From Rotaria sordida (lineage: Eukaryota > Rotifera > Eurotatoria > Philodinida > Philodinidae), in the NCBI GenBank assembly GCA_905250125.1, contig CAJNOL010000699.1, forward strand, positions 46,360-110,359: a stretch of DNA of 64,000 nucleotides, read 5' to 3'. This document shows, piece after piece, positions 12,621 through 23,608 of the stretch (position 1 is its first letter; the number at the start of each line of letters is the position of its first letter). Below the pieces are notes generated by a model that was given only the letters and a program-made list of their open reading frames with translations, searched no databases and was not told the origin of the DNA. A program made the position numbers and the translations under genes.

Positions 12621-15207
12621 TTTTATTATGCGTCGTTTAATCTGTAGAATAACCGATGGAGAATACAGATTATCGAATTAGTAATAACGAGAGAAAAAGA
12701 ATAAAAAATAAGCGAGATGGTATCTTTTCTCCCGTCGAATTTATTACATACTATAGAGAACAGCAAAAAAAAAAACAAGTCGATACTAATCGTAGTAATG
12801 CATTCCTATGCACAGAAAAATAAGGGAACTAATAAAATAGTATACTCTACAACTTTCAGCGTCATCAGAGTATATTGACATTTGATCTAGTCAAAAAAAA
12901 AAACAACGGATGTTTCTTCAATTTGATTTATTCCATGCAATGATTGAAAATATTTATTCTTTTTAGATTTTTTTTCTCTTGATGATAATCGTCTACACTT
13001 CGTTATCGAAATAAATTGTCGAGGTATATTCTGTAGTTTGATGTTTGAAGATTTTACCATTCTTTCAAGAATCTAATATGGTGATTGTACTATTTCAATC
13101 CGAATAAAAGAAAAGAATAAATATACTCAATCATCAATAATATTAATATTATTTCAGTTTTAATTACTCTTCCACAATAGTTTACATTTATTTAAAACAA
13201 AATTAATTTCAAACTGTTTCGAATGTATTAGCTTTTTTTCTTCCGTGGATTTTAGCAATAAAATATAACAGAAGAAAATGATAAATGTAGAATTGTTTAT
13301 ATATGTTTTATTATGTTAGTATCGAATTCTTTGCCCTAAATAAATCTTTTCATTAGAGCTCATTTAAACAGGTTTTTTTTTTTGACTGACTATCAATGAT
13401 AATTTTATATCAGAATGTGTACAATTAACAATATTCTATTAATAATTGAATATAAAAAAATCTTTAACCCATATTTAATTGATTAAAATAAAAAATTTAA
13501 TACTCTGAAGATTCTAAAAATATGACAAGAATATTATTTACATGATTAACTAACTTTTTTTTGCTCTTCAATTTATATTAACAAGCATCAATTGACATTA
13601 TCAAAAGTTAATCAATAATCAATAATCAAAAATAAGTAGTTAAATGTTCGATTAATAGATGGAAGTATTCTATAAGAATATATATCCTATTTATATAATA
13701 GAATTTATTCTACCTCTTATATCAATATCGATGTCAAATGAAAAAAATATATCTCAATCTTCCATTAAACAATTGAATAGAGGATAGATCTACTTATGCA
13801 AACATAAATCATTTTCATGCTTTTCTCTAAATTGATTATCTTATTGAATATGTGATTATTTTTATCATGGGAAGAAAATAAGTTCTAAAACAAAATGAAA
13901 ATATGTTATACTATCGAAATAAATGTTAATTGGTTAATAAGATTTAAGACTATTTTTGTCAAGACGTTAACTATAGAACAAATTTGTATAATTGATATTG
14001 GATATGAATTTTGTTTTTACGTTATACGATTTAGAAGATGAAAATAAGCGGAAACAAAAACTCTAATCAATATGAATCGTTTTTGTCATTTGATAAAGAG
14101 TAGACAAATAATATTGATCGATTTAATTCAATGATTTCAATGATATGTTATCCACTTGAGTTTTTCTATTTATGATTATCTTATTTAAATAAATAGGGAG
14201 GAATTTTTCGAAAATTAATATCTAAGAGAATATTTATCCTAAAATTGATTTCATATATATTTTTAATTTTGATTAAAATCATTTTTTCATCTTTAGAATA
14301 ATTGAAGAATATAAAAATGATTTTTTTTGTTCTAAATAAGAGAAAAGCAAAAGTTCCTATTTGAAATGAAAATATCTATAATAATTCAATAATATATTTT
14401 GTTAGAGATACGAATATAAAATAAAAACTAATCTATCAAAAGAGCTCTTCATAGAGAATATAAAATAAATTAATTTAACAAATATCTATCGAATTAAATA
14501 GATTTTAATTTAACTAAAACAAAATGATTATCTTTTCTAGAATAAACAATTTTAAATGATCGAAATTGTGATAACTCAATATTGATCTATATAAATTTTA
14601 AAATAATTATTATGATTAAAACTAGCTCTTCAAATTTATGTTAACTTAGTCAAAATGATCATTGGTTTTATTTTCGAATTGTCTAGAATTTAATATGAAG
14701 GAAGAAAAACAATAGATTGATATAATAAAATATCTCTATACTATAAGAAGATTTTTTTAACAACTGTCTTGTATTAACAAATATATAAAGATATTTTACA
14801 TCCCAGAAAATAAAATTATTTCTTGATTGAGAAACTTTTTTTCTTGATAAATAATATTGTTAACATTCGACAAGGCAAACATTAAAAAAAAACGTTTAGC
14901 CTATTCAATAAAACTGAATTAAGAAATAAAGTCATTCTACTAAACTCTAGAAGTCAAGGTTATCATCAAATTAACATAGTATGAAATAATATTATATATT
15001 CGATTCGTTTTTTTTCTCAATCTAATTAATTCTATTAGAATATCTATATAATTATATACAAGTTTTATCATTTGATTTTTTAAACTTTTCATAAAAATAA
15101 CGAACCTTTCTTAGTCATTCTCTAATGATTATTATTTAAATCTATAATGACATAGTCACATTTTTTATTCTAGTTAGAAGTTATTCAATCTTTTAGTCAA
15201 ACAAACA
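12621..15207. other. upstream region of copy A, no further gene
   Basis: The first 300 bases are alignable with the upstream region of copy B. The remainder to the ELO gene is AT-rich with frequent stops in all frames. No RNA gene, repeat or exon with acceptable splice sites was seen. Confidence 0.5.
12843..12882 (-). promoter_or_regulatory. conserved upstream block shared by copies A and B
   Basis: About 200 bp upstream of the copy A start, the run TACTCTACAACTTTCA is followed by CGTCATCAGAG and ATATTGAC. Copy B has the same run near 19646-19685 with two or three substitutions, inside a wider region of similarity (12690-12910 and 19500-19730). Conservation this far from the coding exons could be a promoter or simply recent common ancestry. 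Copy C lacks it. Confidence 0.35.
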
Positions 15208-15957
15208 TTATAATGTTTTGGAATCATGACGAGAAGTTGAAATAAAATCTCTAAGACGATCAACTAGATGAAAGTGTTCATTGAGATAACCTATTGTATA
15301 AGTAATATACATTAGGAGACCCCATAGTTTAGCATAAAATGAACCATCACACCCAACTATTATTCCATATATACTCAAACTGAGACCAACAATTAATTGC
15401 CAAGCACCTAACACAACAAGAATTGGATATGCATTCCAGACACCAACAAAATGTGGATACATAAATGTATGCAGAAGTGAATTAGAAACAATTGTTGGCC
15501 ATTCATATGATACATCACCAAGTAAACTAGCTAATACTACTGATGGTGTTGTTTGATGATGCCAACGAAAATGCATAAGTACTGGGCTTTTATTTAAAAT
15601 AACAAAGTAAATATCAGTAAATTCCCATAATTTACTCAAATAGAATATATACCAAATAAGAGCATATGAACCTTTTGGTGTTGATCTATGACATAATAAT
15701 CGATTCCAAGAAATAAATCTATAATCTCTATATGCTATTATATTAGTTAATAGAAAAGTAACACCTGAATATATACCAATAAGCAAATTATTATAACGTT
15801 GAATACGACGTAAATTTATTGGTTTAGTACGATTAGCCATTAACATTTCTAAACTACATGTTATTATGAAATGAATAATCGAAATAAAAACAAGAAATTT
15901 CAAAGATGTCAATGGTGTTCGACCAGGTACAAATACAAAATCATCAGGATGCCACAT
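15208..15957 (-). CDS. ELO-family very-long-chain fatty acid elongase (3-ketoacyl-CoA synthase), single exon
   Basis: The 249-residue single-exon protein has several hydrophobic helices, as expected of ELO condensing enzymes. These sit in the ER membrane and add two carbons from malonyl-CoA to acyl-CoA. The core LSKLWEFTDIYFVIL (107-121) corresponds to the SK-x-x-E-F-x-D family motif. The histidine box follows at 129-134, then the W153-N159-H163-MYPHF region. The N terminus (VPGRTPLTSLKFLVF) resembles plant and protist ELO-like proteins more than vertebrate ELOVLs. The histidine box reads H-F-R-W-H-H, one residue longer than the usual HxxHH, yet the frame is intact. The full length, in-frame ATG and a TTTTTTTCGTAG acceptor 2 nt upstream support a functional gene. 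It sits between two copies of an unrelated tandem family. Substrate length cannot be told from sequence. Confidence 0.88.
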   Translation of the reverse strand: MWHPDDFVFVPGRTPLTSLKFLVFISIIHFIITCSLEMLMANRTKPINLRRIQRYNNLLIGIYSGVTFLLTNIIAYRDYRFISWNRLLCHRSTPKGSYALIWYIFYLSKLWEFTDIYFVILNKSPVLMHFRWHHQTTPSVVLASLLGDVSYEWPTIVSNSLLHTFMYPHFVGVWNAYPILVVLGAWQLIVGLSLSIYGIIVGCDGSFYAKLWGLLMYITYTIGYLNEHFHLVDRLRDFISTSRHDSKTL

Positions 15958-17059
15958 TACTACGAAAAAAAAACTCGAACTTAGAAATAGTAATCTGTTT
16001 AATGTTATATATTGGTATAAATTTACACATAAAAAATATATTTCTATGCTTACCGATTATTGAAATAAAAGGTTCTTCTTTTTTTTTTCTCACACTTAAA
16101 TATGTGAATAGTAGTAGTTTTATTCTCACTTTTTGTTTCTGTTCTTATTTATAGAGGTTGAAGGATGGTGCAATACTTGATAACAAGTTATATCTTATTT
16201 CATCATAATTATATCGTCATGTTACATTAGCTCAGGATAGGTGAGTTACGTTTTCGTTCGAATTCAATTCATTATAACCAATGATTATTATATTATCCGA
16301 GAATTTTTATCTTTCTCAGGGACACAACTTGTTCAACTTTGTCCAACTTTTTCCAAATAATAAACCGAAAATCTTTCTCAGATAATAAACGCTACAGATA
16401 ATAACAAGAAAATAGGAGTTTTTTAATTGATTGTCTTTTCTATTATATATGAGTTGTTATGATATACTCTTACCTTGACATTGATTCTGTCTAATCTACA
16501 ATTTATTTCGTTTTATTATACTTAGGGCATTCAAAAACTAGTGATAATAATAGTTTAATACTCTATAGTAACCTTGAAGAAATATTCCTTTTTTATGTGA
16601 TCATAGAGAAAAAGAATATTTTTTTATTATTATTTGAGTTCGAAAATCCTCAAGAATTCATCACTGGCAGAATTCCAAGAGATGTCATAATAAAAAAATT
16701 AGCCTGAAGATAAAGTAGCAAATCTGGTTACATAATGGCTCTTATAAACTTTTTTTTTATTCGAATGAATAAATTGATTTTATTGGTTCTTTCCATAAAA
16801 AATATTTTTATCATCTTAATATAATATAAGGAAAGTTTCAACTATATTTATTCTATTCGATAAATATAAGAGAATGACATTTGTCATCAGAGATTATCTC
16901 AAATAAAATATAATTATTAGATTTACCAAATTATCGATAATACAAAGATCTTTGAGATTTATTTTCGGATTTCTCGATAAGAAAGAAATAATAAATGATA
17001 AACTAGAACAAAGCGTGGATAGAAGTTAAAAATGATTAAAATGTTGAGTAAATGAAAAG
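15958..17059. other. intergenic region between ELO gene and copy B
   Basis: No gene seen. From about 16770 the sequence is a near-identical relative of the copy A downstream flank (8190-8480), with an intact stretch across the site that is a gap in copy A. This downstream flank may be 3' UTR of copy B. Confidence 0.55.
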
Positions 17060-19420
17060 TTAAACTTGTTGAATAGGTAAAGATTTTTTATGATTAATAA
17101 TTTTTGCCAATTTGAAGGCAAATTTAACAATGATTATCTAGAAAATAAAAAAACGTCTAATATAAATATAAATGAATAAGATAAAAACTTACTGTAAGAA
17201 TACAATCAGGTATATATAAAAAAGCGCAAAAGAAAGGTCCTTTTTGCGTCTTAATTATGCGAGTGGGATTTTCCCCGTAAAGAGTAGATAAGTTAATGTC
17301 ATTTGAATTTGTCATACCAATGATGAACAAAGCTAGGATTACAATTCCAACTATAATCAGTGTTATTATATTCAACCATGCAAACTAAAAGTTAAATATT
17401 AATATATCAGTTTAAATAGAAAGATTTTATTCGAAAAAAAAAAAAAATCTAAGATGTTGTTTTAGCTATTTAAATGAACTATCGAATATTGATGGATATG
17501 TAAAAGATCTCGAAATAAATAAAATTGTCAAAAGTCGTTCTATTTTTATAGATTTAAAAAAAAAAGGCTGATCCTATCGTCTTTAAATTGATTCATTTTG
17601 TTGATGTTTTCGATCTCGAAAAGTAATGAAGATTAATTCGATAGAAAGTTTTTCATCGAAGATAGTTCCGATTTGAGTTTGTATTAGTTATATATCTATA
17701 TGAATAAAATTCATTGAAGAGCGTACGAAAAAATATCTAGATAAATTAAGAGATGATATTATATTAAATGATAAATAAACTGATTGTTGATTCAATGTTA
17801 TATCGAATGATATATAACTGATTGTTTTATTTTATTTGATGAGAAGAATTTAAACAAATTATTCTCATCTCAATTGAAGATATATTAATAAACTATTTTA
17901 AACGAAGATCTTTTTTGAAAGATACTCCTTCGATAGATTGACAAAAAATAATTTCTATGATTATAGAATATTCGATTGATTAGTTAATCAGACAAAATAG
18001 ATAGAAATTATATTTGAAAAAGTTTTTAAAGTCAAATGAAATTTATTTTTGAAAGTTAAAATAAAATCGATTTATATGAAATATATTCTATAAAAGGATA
18101 ATTCTATATTGAAAATAAAAATAAAAAAATCTAACATACCACTCGTAAACCTATTTCAGAATATCGATAAACAACGAATAATCCAAATGTGTAGAGAATA
18201 ATTGAAATAATATATTCAATTATTTCTGCAATATGTCCATTACCAATTAAACAGATATCGATTGTAGGTCCAAATATAACATTTATCATACCACTCAGAA
18301 GAATACCCTAGAATATTTATATTTTATATTAATTTAATTCAAATTTTTATAGATCAATCTTGAATATATTTTTAACAATATCAATTTTATTTTAGATAGA
18401 TTATTATGGATTTTGTCTAGATAAATATCTTCTTTTATTCTCAGATTATCTCACAACTTTATTTGAGAATGGTTAAAAACAAATTCTACTTTACTTTACT
18501 TTAACTAGAAAAACATTCCTCTTCAGTTATTTATCTTGCTGATTCGACCTAACACTCCTAATTTTGACACTTTTTTCTCAGATTTTTAAACTAGATGATA
18601 AATATGTTTTTCTACATAAATAAAAGTAACGGTTGTCGTTGCGATTTGCTTGATACTCGACTGAATATTCAACTCCCACTCTACAATTTCCTACTTTATA
18701 AATCCAATCGATACCAACATCAAAGGTATCTATGAGGATTGATGCGGCTATGAATAAACATACTCTTCTTCTCTCTATCTATTCAATCAATTATAATTAT
18801 ATTTTAATTCACGGACAAGTCGAATCACAATCAGATTGAGAGACCAGATCTAATTGAATCAAAAGAAAACTTTTTAAAATCTGATTAAACTAAAGTTGGA
18901 CGTTGAAAACATTCGATTGTCAATATTCTCATTCTGTAAAGCACGTCACTTTAGATATCCAGGAGAATAAATGCAAACATAGAAACTGATTTTATTTGAC
19001 ATGACTCTCTCTTCAGTCGAAGGAATAGATAATTATTCTCAATTTTTTTTTTTTTCGAAAATCCTTCAATTTGTCGATTTGAATATTTAAAGAAAACTAA
19101 TCTTGAACTATGATAAAATTTCAAATATATATCTGTTAAGTTCATTTTCATATAACTATAAATATATTATTTTTCTTGTTAATGTTATTTATATAGATAT
19201 CAAACAAAACAAGAGAAAAAAACGAAAATTTTATTCGGATTATTAACAAATGATAATCAAAGAGAAAATAAAAACTTACAAGACACACGCCAAGTATAAT
19301 TAGAAGAATTTTACGAGTTCGTTGTATTTCAGGATCTTGATTGAATGGGAAGAGTTTGGAAAGAGGTTGATTATAACCATCCATCATATATACTTTTTCA
19401 TTTCCTTGTTTGTATTGCAT
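17060..19420 (-). CDS. four-transmembrane protein family, copy B (4 exons)
   Basis: Exons, in transcript order, are 19420-19280, 18307-18140, 17384-17193 and 17137-17060; all introns are phase 0, giving 192 residues. The N terminus MQYKQGNEKV and the motif DPEIQRTRKILLIILGVCL match copy A closely, and the tail KKSLPIQQV is nearly identical. Exon 2 (56 codons) starts GILLSGMIN and ends GLRV. Exon 3 starts FAWL and holds a hydrophilic loop (NSNDINLSTLYGENPTR) between two helices. This loop is the most divergent part among the copies and probably faces outward or into a lumen. Introns 1 and 2 (972 and 755 bp) are shorter than in copy A. The candidate leader acceptor CTTAAG sits 21 nt before the ATG. 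Function is unknown; a small tetraspan membrane protein is the most that can be said. Confidence 0.77.
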
Positions 19421-20151
19421 ATTGATGTTGCGCAGTTTAGCCTTAAGAATAAATGCAAGAGAACACTAAGATAAAGTAACTAACAACGAAAGGAAAAATA
19501 ACAAGCGAGATAATTCCTTGTTTTCTCCCTTATTATCGATTATATATTATATAGAACAGCGGAAAAAAAACCAAGTTGATACTGATTATGGTAATACAGT
19601 GCGCTAGGCATAGAAAACAGAAAAACAACAGAACTAAGAAAATCGTATACTCTACAACTTTCAACGTCATCAGAGAATATTGACGATTGACCTTGTCAAA
19701 AGCAAAAAAAACGAATGGTTCTTCAATTTCAATAATTTTGTGGAAAATTTGAAAATTCTCAGTATATTCTCTACTAATTCTAAAAAAATTGCAAAATTAT
19801 TAAAAAAAGTGATACGAAACGATGATAACTATTAATCTATAGTATAAGAATCTCTGTTTAATTTCCATTGAGCTAATCTTATTTATTCTTTAACTAATAA
19901 TTCCTAGAGAATCAATTATAAGAAAAGACACTGCTCAATCAGATTATAAACTTGTCATTTCCTTAAGGTTCACTTTCAATAAGTTAGAAAGATAAAGCAG
20001 AAAATTTTGCATATTTCTCTTTCCATTTTGTTTTTGTTTTATTAAATGCCTAAAAAAAATGTTGAGGTCTAATTAGTCTTAGGGTCTCTATCAGTTTTTC
20101 ATGTTTTTCTATAATAAGGTATGGTAACCATTAGTTTTTATTTTTCAAATT

Positions 20152-20251
20152 NNNNNNNNNNNNNNNNNNNNNNNNNNNNNNNNNNNNNNNNNNNNNNNNN
20201 NNNNNNNNNNNNNNNNNNNNNNNNNNNNNNNNNNNNNNNNNNNNNNNNNNN
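20152..20251. other. assembly gap of exactly 100 N
   Basis: The second 100-N placeholder. It lies just left of the block shared with 28.56-30.31 kb, so the missing sequence may be repeat-like. Unlike the first gap, I cannot estimate its real size from a paralogous copy. Confidence 0.95.
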
Positions 20252-20259
20252 CAAGAATA

Positions 20260-22080
20260 ATTATCCAAAGAAGTTCGAATTTGGTTAATATGACAACGAA
20301 TCTATTCTTTAGATAAATAATACTTTCCTACAAACTTTTCATCTTCTACCATTGATCATTTTTCTATGGGTCGATATTATCTAGGGAATTTTATTTATTA
20401 GAAAACAAAATCCTCTTAACTATGACTCAACTATTGAAATATGATTATTCTAGTGATCTTTCATTAATCCTAACAATCATCTTATTTTATTTTGCTTTAT
20501 CAAAAAATATTCATTTTTACTTAAACCTTCGAATACAAATTAAAAAAATGGATTTTACACAAAAAATATAAATATAGAAGAGTTATTTATAGAAATTTGT
20601 AGCACAATCAATCAATGACCTTTTTAAATGAATCACTTTTTGCTAACTAAATATTTCTTTATTGATTTATGTTAACATTTAAATTTTTTATATATTATTT
20701 CAATGATAAAAACTATTCATAAATGAGGAGATTTTTTCATAGGATAAAGAGAAAGAGAAAGAAAAATAAAAGTGAACTAGTATCATTCCTTTATTATCTA
20801 TAGAAATTCAACTATATTTCACTATTTAATATAGAATAATAATTTTAGAATCTTTTAATAAAAATTGTCAAAATTCTTCGAACTAATCATAGATATGATT
20901 CTTATATTTAAATTAATTTATAATCAATAAAGATTTTTCTTTTCGAAATAATATTGAATTATTTCAATGGATATTCAAATTTAACTGATAAAACCGAAAG
21001 AGAAAAAAAATCTTACCCATTTACCATTTTTCAGTTTGAAATGACATTCTACAACTGAATTAAACCTACTTATTATTGATAATATTACGAAAAAATAAAT
21101 TAATATCAATAGAAGTCAAATAAAAAAGAAATTATTAAAATGAAAATGAAAAGTAATTATATATGTAGAATATATATAAACTGACAAGAATAACTCGATT
21201 CAACAAAGAATACAACCAAATTAATCCATGACTACCGATCGTTCTTTATCTCAATATTTTAAAAACGAAAAAAACAAACCCAAAGAATATTTATGCTATT
21301 GGTCAACACAAATCACTAACACTAATACATTAAGATTTCGTTAGTTTAACTTAATATAACCCGCATATATACTTATACTATATAACAAAAATAGTATCGA
21401 GATTATCTGAGTTTGTTTTAGACCAATAGAATAATGTTTAGACTTTTGTCTATAAAAACAAAAATGTTTGGGATATGTTGAGAATATCTATATACACTAA
21501 GAATATTAGTTTTCATTGATTAATCACAATAGTTAAGGATTTAAAGACTTAAACATTAATTTAATCAATATTTTATTCGAAATTAAAAAAACAAAAAAAA
21601 ATAATATTTAATTTCAATTGAAGAAAAACTAATGAGAAAATGTTTTTAAGTATAAAATTGCTTTTGAATCGGGATAATATGTATCATGTAGATTTTAATC
21701 AGTTATCAATATCCTGAAAAGAGTTCCAAAATAAAATATTATTATGGATAAGATACTCTATTTTGATCTTAGTTTTTAACTTAATGTTGTCATTTATCTC
21801 AGGATAATTGATTTTTTAATTTCGATTTTAAATTTTGCATAAAGGCAAGGTTTTATGAAAAACGTTTGAGGTTTTTTGATTGTTTCTATCCTAAGATCTG
21901 ACTATCGGGTAAAAGAATGTTTTTCAGGCTACACATATAGAATGGGAAAAATCGATGTTATTATTTGATAAAAAAGGCAATCGAGAAATGAAAACTTTTG
22001 AGAATAGTCTACTCTTATTAAGAGTTGTCTCTATTGAAAGTTTCAAGTCGAAATTCTAAACTTAGTTTATCAACATTGGT
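20260..22080 (+). repeat. direct segmental repeat, left copy (partner 28560-30310)
   Basis: The region aligns along its length with 28560-30310 in the same orientation. Shared landmarks are CCTACAAACTTTTCATCTTC, GTTTAGACTTTTGTCTATAA and TTTTCAGGCTACACATAT. Most of it is roughly 75-85% similar by eye, with indels. The tract 21481-21683 matches 29741-29943 over 203 bp with one difference. No conserved ORF crosses the tract. The repeat lies upstream of copy B, as its partner lies upstream of copy C, so it is probably part of the ancestral duplication unit. Confidence 0.8.
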
Positions 22081-23608
22081 TTCCTAGAATTTTTTTAAAA
22101 ACTGAGATGAACATTAAACAATTTCACGTAAATCAAAACAAAATTGACATTTTAGATTTTAACAAAGTGAAATATTTATTTTCTATAGATGTTGAGACGA
22201 AAAATTCAAATAATTGTGACTACGTTTTACTAAATAATCAGACTAAAAATTATCAATCGATTTTCTTTCGAAGTATATTATCTTATTCCAAGACAAATAT
22301 TGACATGTTTAAATCAATTTTTTCAAATATTATTTAAAACGACTGTTAAAATATAGGAGAAAAAGTTTTTATCGATCTCCTCATCCTAATAGAATTAGTA
22401 TAGGATGTGTTTGCCTACCTGAATCTTCAATTCATCAACAAACAAAAATAAAATAAGAAACAGAAATATTAACATCGAAAGCTGTTGTGACTATCGAATA
22501 GAATCTTAGGAAATTCAAAGAAATTTTATGGAATCCGATCAACTTCTAGAAACTTAAAAGATTCCTGAATTTAAGAATTCCACTATTTATCCGTTAACAA
22601 AAATCGTTCTATTAATCACTGGTATAGAATCATTCTATAACTAAATAAACAATGTCGAATTTTCCATCTATCGTTCGATGGTCTGGAGGGCATATATTAA
22701 TCGGATATTCTACAGTTGTGGTACCTAATTTTTAAGGTTATATGAACGAGTGGAAGTACTTACCATTTCAATCTTTATCATATTATTAATGAGAGAAATC
22801 TATAAATAAGATCTCTTTATACCGAAAAACTTAATATATTTAGTTCGTTTTTCTTTTTTCATGTTTTCGATTTGTACTATCCCATTCTTTTATCAATTCG
22901 ATTCATTTTTTATGTTTTTCTAAAGTTAGCGTTCGATTTTTCTGAAAGAAGAAAACTTTCGATTTCTTTCAGATCTCGCAAAATTGATGAGACTATTATC
23001 AAGGATCTAACTGTACTAACGTCTGACTTGAAGTCTTATAGAAAATGATATTAGAAATAGTTATTGCTAATTTAACAAAAAATAATCTCTCAGATATTTT
23101 TCCTAGATTCAGAATAAAGAGCATCGTTACTCTAGACAATTATATTATGTGTAGATACTATTTATATATCAATAATAATAAAACTCTCGATTATAATATA
23201 AATTCGTTAATCCAATTATTTTTCTGATAACTATTTATATTATCATCGAGATTGAGAATAATATATATCAATGAAATAAAACAAAAAACTATCTTCAAGA
23301 TAAAATAGAAAATTTTGTTATACAATCGTTCTAATAGATTTTTATTATCTAAATAAATCGATTCTGTTTATTTGGTTATTTCCATAAATAATATTGATCT
23401 TGTTAATAATATAGGATAGGATAATATCAACTATATTTATTCGATTTAGTAAACATAAAAGAGTGATGTTTATTAAATAATATTATCTCAATATATAAAT
23501 AATATTTCTATTTAGCATCTTATTGATAATAAAAAGATCTTTAACATTTATATTTCAATTTCTATATGATAAACTACACAAAAAAAATCCGAATAGAAAT
23601 TAATATGA
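22081..23608. other. intergenic region upstream of the copy C 3' end
   Basis: No gene supported. Short open frames at 22107-22337 and 23045-23227 are Asn/Ile/Ser-rich, have no recognisable motif and lack matching frames in the paralogous region. From about 23340 the sequence is a diverged relative of the downstream flanks of copies A and B. Confidence 0.5.

Noticed and set aside
22107-22337. 76-codon plus-strand frame
   Set aside because: Asn/Ile/Lys-rich composition expected by chance, and not preserved in the related sequence downstream.
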